Source of the DNA: Actinoplanes sandaracinus
Lineage (GTDB): Bacteria > Actinomycetota > Actinomycetes > Mycobacteriales > Micromonosporaceae
Direction of reading: 5' to 3'
Assembly (NCBI RefSeq): GCF_030009775.1
Contig: NZ_JASCTH010000050.1
Location: forward strand, 1-36,873
Length of the DNA: 36,873 nt
Shown here: positions 24,346-32,107 of the stretch, in pieces
Layout: each line of letters begins with the position of its first letter
How positions within the stretch are numbered: position 1 is the first letter of the stretch
Program-made: the position numbers and the translations under genes
Notes under the pieces: generated by a model
Database searches by the model: none
Told to the model about the DNA's origin: nothing
The model's input: the letters and a program-made list of their open reading frames with translations, nothing else

Positions 24346-25005
24346 TCAGTCACCCCAGCGCGATGCCGCTGCGCCGGCTTCCAGGGCGGTGAGGTGCGGG
24401 GTGGCGCCGCGTTCACGGTGGAAGCTCCAAGCGAGCGAGTACGCGGGCGCCTTCTCGGGGTTGCGCTGTGCCTGCGCCACGATGGCATCGACCAGCGAAC
24501 GTGTCACCTCCAGCCGCGGATGAGCCGTATGGATCCGCGCGGCGTCGGATTCAGTGACGAACGCGGCGTCGAAGCCGAGGTCCATGCCGACACCACGTCG
24601 CACGAGCTGGCACAGGACGCCTCGGCGCTCCGCGATACCCGGCGAGGTGTGCAGGGCGATCGCCTCCCAGACAGCGTCGACGTCGGCAGCGGGCAATCCC
24701 CGTGCGGTGAGGAACTCGGCGGCGACATCTGCCCCGTCGACCTCGAAGCGCTGATGACGATCGCCCGGTCCGGACAGGCCGATGTCGTGCAGCAGGCACG
24801 CGACGAACAGCAGCTGTTGGTCGTAGTCGCGGCCCGCCACGAGGTGTTGGTGCTCGGCCAGAAGCCGGGCGAACAGATAGCTGCGAATGCTGTGGTTGGC
24901 CACGACCGTGGATTCCGTGTCAGCCACGAGTGCCAGCGTGGCGGTGGCCAACGCGTCGGCGGGCAGGGTCAGCACGTCCGTCTTCGTCGTCATGGTGATC
25001 AGCAT
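24346..25005 (-). CDS. HD-domain protein
   Basis: ATG 25005 (or ATG 24993) gives 219 residues; GGAGG lies about 11 bases upstream. The metal-binding residues of the HD fold are visible: His38 (VVANHSIRSYLFARLL) and His73-Asp74 (LLFVACLLHDIGLSG), with a later His in EAIALHTSPGIA. This layout is that of small HD phosphohydrolases related to cyanamide hydratase. The natural substrate is unknown. The gene is divergent from a GlxA-type regulator 60 bases away, which makes control by that regulator plausible. Confidence 0.85.
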   Translation of the reverse strand: MLITMTTKTDVLTLPADALATATLALVADTESTVVANHSIRSYLFARLLAEHQHLVAGRDYDQQLLFVACLLHDIGLSGPGDRHQRFEVDGADVAAEFLTARGLPAADVDAVWEAIALHTSPGIAERRGVLCQLVRRGVGMDLGFDAAFVTESDAARIHTAHPRLEVTRSLVDAIVAQAQRNPEKAPAYSLAWSFHRERGATPHLTALEAGAAASRWGD

Positions 25006-25065
25006 GGGCCGGTGGGCCTCCGAATGGTGAGTGGCGAAAAAGCCGCCCTTCGATAGGATCTTGCC

Positions 25066-26022
25066 ATGGTTGCGCATGCCGTCGCGGTGCTCGTTCTGCC
25101 CCGGGTGGTGCCGCTGGATCTGGGTATCCCGGCCAGCATCTTCGGCGAGCATCTGGACCTGCCCTACCAGCTGACCGTGTGTGGCCCTGATGCGGAGGTC
25201 GCGACCACGACCGGCTTCTCGGTCCGGGTACCGGGGACCCTCGCTGACGCCCGCCGCGCCGACACCCTCATCGTCCCCGGCTACACCAGTCCCGGCGACG
25301 ATGCGCCCGAGGAAGTTCTGGAAACCATCACCGAGGTGTACGGCCGGGGCGGCCGAGTCGTCTCGATCTGTTCCGGTGCGTTCGCCCTGGCCGCCGCCGG
25401 TGTCCTGGACGGCCGGCGCGCGACCACGCACTGGAGCCGGACCGCCGACCTGGCCGCTCGATATCCGCGGATCACCGTGGACCCGCACGTGCTCTACGTC
25501 GACGAGGGCCAATTGCTCACCTCCGCCGGAGTCTCGGCGGGTATCGATCTGTGCCTGCACCTGGTGCGCCGCGACCACGGCGCCGCGGCGGCCAATCGGG
25601 TGGCCCGCAACGTGGTCGCCGCACCCCACCGTGACGGTGGCCAGACCCAGTTCATCGAGTCACCCGTCGTCGCCGGCGAGGACTCGCTGTCCGGCGTCCG
25701 TGCCTGGGCCCTGGCCAACCTCGACCGCCCCGTCAGCGTGCCCGAGATGGCCAGTCGGGCCGCCATGTCCTCGCGTACCTTCGCCCGCCGATTCGTCGCC
25801 GAAACAGGCCGCACTCCGCTCCAGTGGCTGCTGTACGCCCGCATCGACCGCACACGCGAACTCCTGGAAAGCAGCACCCTCAGCATCAGTCAGATCGCCG
25901 ACCGTACGGGCCTGGGCACCGCCATCAATCTCCGGGCCCACTTCCGCAACATGGTCGGCACCACTCCGACCGCCTACCGCCGCGCCTTCCACACTGACTC
26001 CAACCCGTCCGGATCGACGTGA
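25066..26022 (+). CDS. GlxA family AraC-type regulator (DJ-1/PfpI domain plus HTH)
   Basis: ATG 25066 has AGGATC upstream. Of 318 residues, the first 170 or so form a DJ-1/PfpI domain with the nucleophile-elbow sequence VVSICSGAFALAAAGVL. Residues about 205-310 form an AraC/XylS DNA-binding domain with both helix-turn-helix parts (SVPEMASRAAMSSRTFARRF and ISQIADRTGLGTAINLRAHF). The DJ-1-like part is usually a ligand-sensing module here rather than an enzyme. The short divergent spacer suggests it regulates itself and the HD-domain gene. Confidence 0.92.
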   Translation: MVAHAVAVLVLPRVVPLDLGIPASIFGEHLDLPYQLTVCGPDAEVATTTGFSVRVPGTLADARRADTLIVPGYTSPGDDAPEEVLETITEVYGRGGRVVSICSGAFALAAAGVLDGRRATTHWSRTADLAARYPRITVDPHVLYVDEGQLLTSAGVSAGIDLCLHLVRRDHGAAAANRVARNVVAAPHRDGGQTQFIESPVVAGEDSLSGVRAWALANLDRPVSVPEMASRAAMSSRTFARRFVAETGRTPLQWLLYARIDRTRELLESSTLSISQIADRTGLGTAINLRAHFRNMVGTTPTAYRRAFHTDSNPSGST

Positions 26023-26075
26023 TCGGCAACGCCTCGCGCACCTAGCGAGATCGAGCCGGCCTCACGCTGATGTTC

Positions 26076-26094
26076 CGGGGCGAGCGGTGCCCCG
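26076..26094 (+). terminator. Probable terminator after the regulator gene
   Basis: CGGGGC (26076-26081) pairs with GCCCCG (26089-26094) across a seven-base loop, 54 bases after the stop codon. Confidence 0.45.
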
Positions 26095-26378
26095 CAGCGG
26101 CCATCCACAGCGCGACAGCATGAAGACCGGTGCGACGGCACCCCTCTGTGTCATCCATGAAGGAGCGGGACCGGTCAAGTCGCTGGTTTGAAGTCGTTTT
26201 GTGGGTTGCCCGTTTGGTTGTGGGCGTGTGGGATCGCCGCGGTGGTGTCGATCGGTTGGGGTGTGGTCGTGTTCGCCAGGTTCCGGGTGATGCCGGAAGG
26301 GCAGGCAGAAGGTTCGGCGGCCGGTCATCCATTCGCCCGCGCGGCTGGGGACATTACGGTGTAGACCCGGCGGTCGTG

Positions 26379-26588
26379 ATGGCACACGTCGTGCTGGCCC
26401 TGGCCTGCGAGCACCAGGCCCTCGACCAGCCGGACCCGCCGATCGCGACCGGTGACTACCCGGTCCTGCTGCTGTCCGCCGTCGACAAGGCCGTCGCCTT
26501 CGCCTCGAACGTCCGGCGGGCCGAGCAGGCCGGCCCACAGGGGCGAAGTCGTCTGGGCACCCGTGGCCAGGCAGACGTAGGGCTGTAA
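26379..26588 (+). CDS. Possible small or truncated protein
   Basis: ATG 26379 opens a 69-residue reading with a coding-like body (MAHVVLALACEHQALDQPDP, PIATGDYPVLLLSAVDKAVA) and a poorer C-terminal tail. The frame stays open upstream (GWGHYGVDPAV), so it may be the remainder of a longer gene. No ribosome-binding site is evident. The flanking stretches 26095-26378 and 26589-26699 hold nothing I can support; the former has unusual G/T-rich runs around 26195-26280. Confidence 0.3.
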   Translation: MAHVVLALACEHQALDQPDPPIATGDYPVLLLSAVDKAVAFASNVRRAEQAGPQGRSRLGTRGQADVGL

Positions 26589-26699
26589 CGAAACGGCTCG
26601 TCGACACCCCTCGGCGGCCCCCTCCGGCATGCCGAGCCGGACCGAACGGATCCGGCAGCCAGATCGCCTCGGCGGGGGTGGCGTGCGGCGGCGAAACCG

Positions 26700-27062
26700 T
26701 CAACCAGGCTGCCGGCCGTGCGCCAAGATGTTGATGACGTGACCGTCGGGGTCTCGGACGAAGAAGCGCCGGACACCCCACGGCTCTTCGGTCAACTCGT
26801 GCACGATCTCCGCCCCGGCCGCGCGGGCGGACCGGTAAACGGCATCGACGTCGTCGACCTGGAGGGAGGCGACGGGTACTACGGGCGCTGTGGCGTCGTG
26901 GGTCATGAGGCTCAGTTGCACTTCGGGCCGTTGAGGGTCTGCCAGCGTCACGATCCAGCCGTGATCCATGACCACCCGAAATCCGAGAACCTCGGTGTAG
27001 AACGCCGTAGCCTCCGCCAGCGACGAGCTGGTGAGGTCGGGAACAATCCGGCTGATTGCCAT
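26700..27062 (-). CDS. VOC (glyoxalase/bleomycin-resistance) superfamily protein
   Basis: ATG 27062 is chosen because GGAAGG precedes it and because MAISRIVPDLTSSSLAEATA is a standard VOC opening; the frame is open far upstream only as a shadow of the YihY gene. The 120 residues hold the two beta-alpha-beta-beta-beta modules: FYTEVLGFRVVMDHGWIVTL in the first and AVYRSARAAGAEIVHELTEE with RRFFVRDPDGHVINILAH in the second. The closing D-P-D-G-H-x-I-N-I is classic. Such proteins bind a metal and act as lyases, dioxygenases or drug-binding proteins; the substrate is unknown. It lies 107 bases downstream of the YihY gene on the same strand. Confidence 0.88.
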   Translation of the reverse strand: MAISRIVPDLTSSSLAEATAFYTEVLGFRVVMDHGWIVTLADPQRPEVQLSLMTHDATAPVVPVASLQVDDVDAVYRSARAAGAEIVHELTEEPWGVRRFFVRDPDGHVINILAHGRQPG

Positions 27063-27169
27063 GCTTCGGCCTTCCGTTCTTCGTATCGGCAATTGTCCCC
27101 GCCGCCGGATCGCATCCGCATCGTCGGCTGCGGAAGCAGGCGGCGTGCGCCGATCGGGCGGCGCATCGG

Positions 27170-28120
27170 CTACGGGGCCCGGTCCGCGACCTGGTTGCTG
27201 ATTCCGGCGGCCGGATTCGCGCCGCCGTCGCTCTGATCGGCGAAGCGGTTCGGCGATCCGGCCCGCGCCGACAGGTCGGTGACATCGCCGTTGGTGTTGG
27301 TCGCGGCGAGCGCCGTGGCGAACAGGATCAGCTGGTTGATGATGTTGAGCGAGAACAGCAGTCCCACCGTTCCGGCGACGACCTGATACGTCGGGTTGGC
27401 TTCGATGTTCTGCACGAAGACGTGGCCGACGGTCTTGAGCAGTTCGAGACCGCCGGCCACGATCAGCGCGGGCACGATGACGCGGCGCACCGGCATGCGT
27501 AGCCGCGGTAGTCCGGTCAGCACCGCGGACGCCAGCAGGGTGTTCACCGCGATGCTGACCGCGTAGCCGACTGCGGCCAGTAGCCACCGGCTCTGCGCGG
27601 CGTCCGCGACGGTCGGCTCGATCAGACGGTTGGCCACGGTGACGGTGAGGAACGCCATGGCGAGTGACGCGGCCAGCAGCAGACCTAGCTTGAGCAGCGC
27701 GAGCAGATCGATGAGCAGACGGGGTACCAGGGCGCCGGGGTATTCGGGCAGGCCCCACACCTTGCGGATGGAGGAACGCATGGCGTCGATCCAGAACCAT
27801 CCGGTGATCGGTAGCCCCAGGAACGCGATCACCCCGATCGTGCCGCGGGCTACGCGAATCTGCTGCACGTCGAGGCTGGGCAGATTCGCGGCGAGGTAAC
27901 GCTGCAGCACCTGCTGCACCTCCGGCCTGTCCAGGACGAAGCCGAAGGCCGAGAAGCCCAGCAGAGCGAACGCGAACGTCGCGAAGAACGCGTAGTAGGT
28001 CACCGCGGCGGCGAGCCGGCCACCGTCGGCCTCGTCGTAACGCGCGACGGCGCGGGCCAGGTGATCGAGCCGGCCGTGGCGGCGCCGGGCACGCCGCCAC
28101 GCCGCAGTGGTTCGCTTCAT
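27170..28120 (-). CDS. YihY/BrkB family inner-membrane protein
   Basis: ATG 28120 overlaps the stop of the upstream mini-ORF by one base (TGATG). The 316 residues contain the family opening LAAAVTYYAFFATFAFALLG. About six membrane helices follow, including TIGVIAFLGLPITGWFWIDA, the segment RSSIRKVWGLPEYPG, and LFSLNIINQLILFATALAAT near the end. The tail after about residue 280 is hydrophilic and Asn/Ser-rich. YihY-family proteins are uncharacterised multi-pass membrane proteins, once wrongly called RNase BN. Operon position behind the P-type ATPase hints at a role in membrane or ion stress. Confidence 0.88.
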   Translation of the reverse strand: MKRTTAAWRRARRRHGRLDHLARAVARYDEADGGRLAAAVTYYAFFATFAFALLGFSAFGFVLDRPEVQQVLQRYLAANLPSLDVQQIRVARGTIGVIAFLGLPITGWFWIDAMRSSIRKVWGLPEYPGALVPRLLIDLLALLKLGLLLAASLAMAFLTVTVANRLIEPTVADAAQSRWLLAAVGYAVSIAVNTLLASAVLTGLPRLRMPVRRVIVPALIVAGGLELLKTVGHVFVQNIEANPTYQVVAGTVGLLFSLNIINQLILFATALAATNTNGDVTDLSARAGSPNRFADQSDGGANPAAGISNQVADRAP

Positions 28121-28212
28121 CAGCCGGGGAGGATGTCTCGTCGGTCGAGGGCGGTGCAGCGGCCGGATCGCTTGACCAGTCCGTGTACCTCGACGGCCAT
28201 CGGCGTGGTCAT
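28120..28212 (-). pseudogene. 30-codon remnant of an ABC transporter ATPase, overlapped on both sides
   Basis: The ORF reads MTTPMAVEVHGLVKR, then SGRCTALD, then RRDILPG and stop. The first part is the standard N-terminus of drug-exporter-type ABC ATPases (usually VEVHGLVKRFG-x-x-x-ALDG), ending just before the Walker A motif; the rest of the domain is missing. Its ATG overlaps the stop of the P-type ATPase gene by four bases (ATGA), and its TGA overlaps the YihY ATG by one base (TGATG). It could therefore still be translated and carry ribosomes across. Whether the peptide itself does anything is unknown. Confidence 0.6.
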
Positions 28213-30896
28213 CGGGCGGGCACCTCCTCGCCGCCGCGGCCAGGCTTGGTCAGGGAGGGGCGAGGTGACTGATGGATGCGGCGGTCGAGGCGGATCGCGG
28301 CGTAGCCGAGCGAGGCGACGGCCGCAACGATAAGCAGGTCGGTGACGGCCACCGGTTCGGTGCCGAGCAGTTCCCGCAGCAGTGGGGTGTAGACGGCGGC
28401 GAGTTGCAGCAGCAGTGCGGCGCCGATGGCGGCGAACAGCATCGGGTTGGCGCGGCTGCCGGGACGGGCACGTGATCCCAGTGCGACCGCGAGCTGGGTG
28501 AGGCCCAGGGCCAGGAACAGCAGGGTCTGCCAGGGGCGGTCCGTGGCGTGTGCCCATACTCCGACGCCGATGGTGACGGCGGCGATGACGGCGCCGACGC
28601 GTAGGACGCGCTGCCAGAGACCCGCGCCGAGGACCGTTTCGGCAGGCGGGCGGGGAGGCCGGCGCATGGCGTCCGGGTCGGCGGGTTCGCTGCCCATGGC
28701 CAGGCCGGGCACGCCGTGGGTGACCAGGTTGATCCAGAGGATCTGGGCGGGCAGCAGCGGCAACGCGAGGCCGGCGAACGGGCCGGCGAGCATCACGGCG
28801 ACCTCGGCGGCGCCGCCGGACAGGGCGTACAGCAGAAAGCGGCGGATGTTGGCGTAGACGCGGCGGCCTTCTTCGGCGGCGGCGACGACGGTGCCGAGTT
28901 CGTCGTCGGCGAGGACCAGGTCGGCGGCTTGGCGGGCGACTTCGGTGCCGCGTCTGCCCATGGCGACGCCGATGTCGGCGCGGTGCAGGGCGGGTCCGTC
29001 GTTGACACCGTCGCCGGTCATCGCGACGATCTCCCCCGCGCCGCGCAAGGCGTCGATGATGACGACCTTCTGCTGCGGGGTGGCGCGGGCGAAGACCCGC
29101 ACGCCGCGGGTGGCGGCCGGGCCGGGGTCGGCGGTACGGCAGTCGACCGCCTCGTCGCCGGAGGTGATGATGCCGAGGTCGGCGGCGATCGCGGCGGCGG
29201 TGGCCGGGTGGTCGCCGGTGATCAGGACCGGCGTGATCCCGGCGGCGCGGCACGCGGCGACAGTGGCGGCCGCGGAGGCGCGTGGCGGGTCGAAGATCGC
29301 GACGAGGCCGAGCAGCCGTAGGTCGTGTTCGTAGCCGGCGGCGTCGGCGGGCACGGTGTCGCGTTCCGCCTGGGCGACGGCGAGGACCCGGAACCCGCCG
29401 GCGGCGAACTCGTCGGCACGGTCGGCGGCTCGGCGCAGCGCGTCGGGGTGGTCGGTGAGGATCGCCGGGGTCAGCAGTGACTCCGGCGCCCCTTTGCAGA
29501 TGATCTGCACGCGGCCGCCGGGCAGCCGGTGTGCGGTGCTCATCCGTTTGCGGTCGCTGTCGAAGGGGTTCTCGCCGTCGCGTGGTGCCGCCCGGTGCAG
29601 CGCGTCGGCGTCGATGCCGAGTTTGCCGCCGGCGGTCAGCAGCGCCGCCTCGGTGGGATCGCCGACGGCCAGCCAGTCGTCGCCGTCGGGGCCGGGCGGA
29701 CGCAGCGACGCGTCACTGCACAACACCGCCGCCCGCATCAGTTCCACCAGATCAAATGCCTGACCTGGTGGTACGACGTTGCCGTCGCGGCTGATCCGCC
29801 CGCCCGGCCCGAATCCGGAGCCGCTGACCGATGCGTCGCCGTTCACGGTCCACAGTTGCCGGACGACCATGGTGCCCTCGGTGAGGGTGCCGGTCTTGTC
29901 GGTGGCCAGGATCGTCACCGAGCCGAGGGTTTCCACGGCGGGCAGTCGCCGGATGACGGCGTTGCGGGCGGTCATCCGGCGGGCGCCCAGGGCGAGGCTG
30001 AGAGTGACCACGGCGGGCAGGGATTCCGGTACGGCGGCGACCACCAGGCTGATCGCGGTGATGATCATCAGTTGTAGTGGTTGTCCACGGACCAGGCCGA
30101 GGGCCAGGACCACGGTGCAGAGCAGCAGGGCGCCGGCGGCGAGTTGCCGGCCCACGCCGGCCAGGCGTCGCTGCAAGGGTGTCAGTCCGGGGGCGGTGAC
30201 GAGCATGGCGGCGATGCGGCCCAGGGCGCTGGCGGCGCCGGTGGCGGTGATGACGGCGTGTCCACGGCCACGGACGACGACGGTGCCGGCCGATACGACG
30301 TTCGACGTGGACACCGCCGGGGCTGTGTCGGCAGTGGCCGACTTGTCGACGGGTGCGGATTCGCCGGTCAGGGCTGCCTCGTCGACGAGCAGCGCGACCG
30401 ACTCCACCACGCGGGCGTCCGCGGGCACGACGTCACCTTCGGCCAGGACCAGCAGGTCGTCCACGACGAGGTCGGCGGCGGGGACTTCGCCCTGCCGGCC
30501 GTCGCGGATGACCCGGGCGGCCGGAGCGGTCATGGCGGACAGGGCGGTGATGGCGCGTTCGGCTTTGATCTCCTGGAGCACGCCGACGGTGGTGTTGACG
30601 ACGATGACCAGCAGGATGACGGACGCGTCGGTGAAGTCGGCGGTGGCGAGGGTGAACACGGCCGCGGCGAGCAGTACCAGTACCAGCGGATCCCGCAGTT
30701 GCGTGACGATCCTTCGCCACAGCGGCACGGGTCGCGGCGACGGCAGCACGTTGCCGCCGTCGCGGGCCAGCCGCTGCGCGGCGTCCTCCGACGACAGGCC
30801 CGCATCCGGCGTGGCGAGGCGAGTGGCGCCGACCGCCGCGGGTGGCCGGGCGAGGCCCGATGCATCCGGTTCAACCTGCAGATCGGGTACGGTCAT
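28209..30896 (-). CDS. P2-type cation-transporting ATPase
   Basis: ATG 30896, with GCGAGGAA upstream, gives 895 residues. All hallmarks are present: cation-ATPase N-terminal domain (GLSSEDAAQRLARDGGN), actuator motif LTGES, phosphorylation site DKTGT with Asp333, nucleotide-domain motif KGAPE, hinge GDGVND (628-633), and about ten membrane helices. The M4 motif reads VPESLP with Glu291, as in Ca2+/Mn2+ and Na+/K+ types. In M6 the usual NLVTDG is NLVTHG, with His727 in place of the ion-binding Asp, so ion choice may differ from calcium pumps. It is followed by an overlapping mini-ORF and a YihY gene, and preceded by a nitroreductase gene on the same strand. Confidence 0.93.
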   Translation of the reverse strand: MTVPDLQVEPDASGLARPPAAVGATRLATPDAGLSSEDAAQRLARDGGNVLPSPRPVPLWRRIVTQLRDPLVLVLLAAAVFTLATADFTDASVILLVIVVNTTVGVLQEIKAERAITALSAMTAPAARVIRDGRQGEVPAADLVVDDLLVLAEGDVVPADARVVESVALLVDEAALTGESAPVDKSATADTAPAVSTSNVVSAGTVVVRGRGHAVITATGAASALGRIAAMLVTAPGLTPLQRRLAGVGRQLAAGALLLCTVVLALGLVRGQPLQLMIITAISLVVAAVPESLPAVVTLSLALGARRMTARNAVIRRLPAVETLGSVTILATDKTGTLTEGTMVVRQLWTVNGDASVSGSGFGPGGRISRDGNVVPPGQAFDLVELMRAAVLCSDASLRPPGPDGDDWLAVGDPTEAALLTAGGKLGIDADALHRAAPRDGENPFDSDRKRMSTAHRLPGGRVQIICKGAPESLLTPAILTDHPDALRRAADRADEFAAGGFRVLAVAQAERDTVPADAAGYEHDLRLLGLVAIFDPPRASAAATVAACRAAGITPVLITGDHPATAAAIAADLGIITSGDEAVDCRTADPGPAATRGVRVFARATPQQKVVIIDALRGAGEIVAMTGDGVNDGPALHRADIGVAMGRRGTEVARQAADLVLADDELGTVVAAAEEGRRVYANIRRFLLYALSGGAAEVAVMLAGPFAGLALPLLPAQILWINLVTHGVPGLAMGSEPADPDAMRRPPRPPAETVLGAGLWQRVLRVGAVIAAVTIGVGVWAHATDRPWQTLLFLALGLTQLAVALGSRARPGSRANPMLFAAIGAALLLQLAAVYTPLLRELLGTEPVAVTDLLIVAAVASLGYAAIRLDRRIHQSPRPSLTKPGRGGEEVPAR

Positions 30897-30947
30897 GACA
30901 GTTCCTCGCCTTGCTGGATCATGGTGAGAGCTTCGCGGGGCCCCGCT

Positions 30948-31949
30948 TCAGAACCGTTCGATGACCTGATCCGCGGGAAGCCGTGGTGTGTGCGGGGCAG
31001 CGGAGCCGGCCGGATCGCCGGTGGTGAGCCGCAGCACGAGGTACGGGTGGCCGAGGCCGGCGAGCAGGCGCCGGATGCGTTCCCGGGTGACGGTCACCTC
31101 GATGGTGGCGCTCAGCGGCAGGACCGACAGGCCGAGCTCGGTGGCGGTGAGCCAGGAGGCCGACAGTGCCTCGCCGGCGCGGAGCCAGCCGATCTCGCCG
31201 TCCTCGGGTCCGTAGAGGATCGCGAACGTGGCGACGTTCTCGTGCTCTGCGGAGACGGGCAGGTCACCGAGGTGGCCGAAGTCGCCGCCCGGCACGGTCG
31301 TCTGGGTGGCCCGGGCCGGGATGGCGGCGTCCGGGATGCCGCTGCCCAGCGGCCGGGTGCCGCCGGTCCAGTAGTTGACCTCCGCCTGCCAGGCGGCGTC
31401 CGCGTTCTCCGCGCGTTGCGCCTGGTCGGCGGCGCCGGCCAGCTCGAGTACCTGATCGGGACGCAGTATGTGCAGGCCCGCGCCGGCAGATTCGGCGGCT
31501 CCGACGATCGCGTTCAGCTCCTCGGTGCCTACCGGGGTGCCCCCGGTGGGCCGGCGGTCGGTGTGCCGCAGTCCGATGGTCTGCCGGTGGCGTCGCGCTT
31601 CGAGACCGACCGGGATCCGGTGGTCGAGACGCAACCGCGCGAGGTGATCGGGGTGTGCGGGATCCGGCATGCGCGCGAGGATGGTGTGCCAGCCGTCGGC
31701 GGCGAGGCTGACCAGGGCGTGGTGCAGTGCGGCCCCGCAGCTGAGGACGGCGAGCCGGGAGTCGGGGTCGGTGACCTCGGCCGCACGGCTGTGATCGAGG
31801 TAAAGGCTGAGTTCGTTGCTGGTGAGACGCCAGCGCCAGGGTTGGGTGTTGTGAATCGACGGGGCATGCCCGGCCATGGTCGCGGCGGCGGACAGAGCCC
31901 GGGCCTCGGCGCGGGTGTCGGCGGCCCGGATCGAAGCTTCGGTGCTCAT
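30948..31949 (-). CDS. Acg family FMN-binding nitroreductase-like protein
   Basis: ATG 31949 is preferred because of GGAAGGAA upstream; ATG 31991 (347 residues) overlaps the preceding mini-ORF stop as ATGA and is an alternative. The product has 333 residues from ATG 31949. The segment ATMAGHAPSIHNTQPWRWRL is the signature of Acg-type proteins of actinobacteria, with AVLSCGAALHHALVSLAADG following as usual and a second nitroreductase half containing GEALSASWLTATELGLSVLP. In Mycobacterium tuberculosis such proteins belong to the DosR dormancy regulon and bind FMN, possibly storing it rather than turning over substrate. The neighbouring stress-type genes agree with that setting. Confidence 0.88.
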   Translation of the reverse strand: MSTEASIRAADTRAEARALSAAATMAGHAPSIHNTQPWRWRLTSNELSLYLDHSRAAEVTDPDSRLAVLSCGAALHHALVSLAADGWHTILARMPDPAHPDHLARLRLDHRIPVGLEARRHRQTIGLRHTDRRPTGGTPVGTEELNAIVGAAESAGAGLHILRPDQVLELAGAADQAQRAENADAAWQAEVNYWTGGTRPLGSGIPDAAIPARATQTTVPGGDFGHLGDLPVSAEHENVATFAILYGPEDGEIGWLRAGEALSASWLTATELGLSVLPLSATIEVTVTRERIRRLLAGLGHPYLVLRLTTGDPAGSAAPHTPRLPADQVIERF

Positions 31950-31987
31950 ATCGAGTTCCTTCCTGGTGTGCTGAACGTCCGGGCCGG

Positions 31988-32107
31988 TCATGGCGTGTGC
32001 GGCCAGGTCCAGTCGCGGATCTCGGGCAGGTCTTCGCCGGTACGCCGCAGCTCGTCGGAGCCCAGCGGCTCACCCGCTGCCACGTGCAGGGTCCTGGTCA
32101 CGGTCAT
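31988..32107 (-). pseudogene. 39-codon in-frame remnant that looks like phosphoketolase ends joined
   Basis: The ORF reads MTVTRTLHVAAGEPLGSDEL, RRTGEDLPEIRDWTWP, HTP and stop. GEDLPEIRDWTWP is what I recall as the extreme C-terminus of phosphoketolases, while EPLGSDELRRT fits their N-terminal P-L-x-x-x-E-L-R-x-x-D-A-Y-W region. Some 750 residues between them would be missing, yet the frame is kept. The ATG overlaps the slipin stop by one base (TGATG), and the TGA overlaps ATG 31991 by four bases (ATGA). Junctions with both neighbours are thus intact. Identification rests on short matches. Confidence 0.55.

Noticed and set aside
26700..28100. A 466-codon minus-strand frame running through the YihY gene into the VOC gene
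   Set aside because: Only the last 120 codons are protein-like. The upstream part is out of frame with the YihY gene and Arg-rich, so no fusion protein is claimed.
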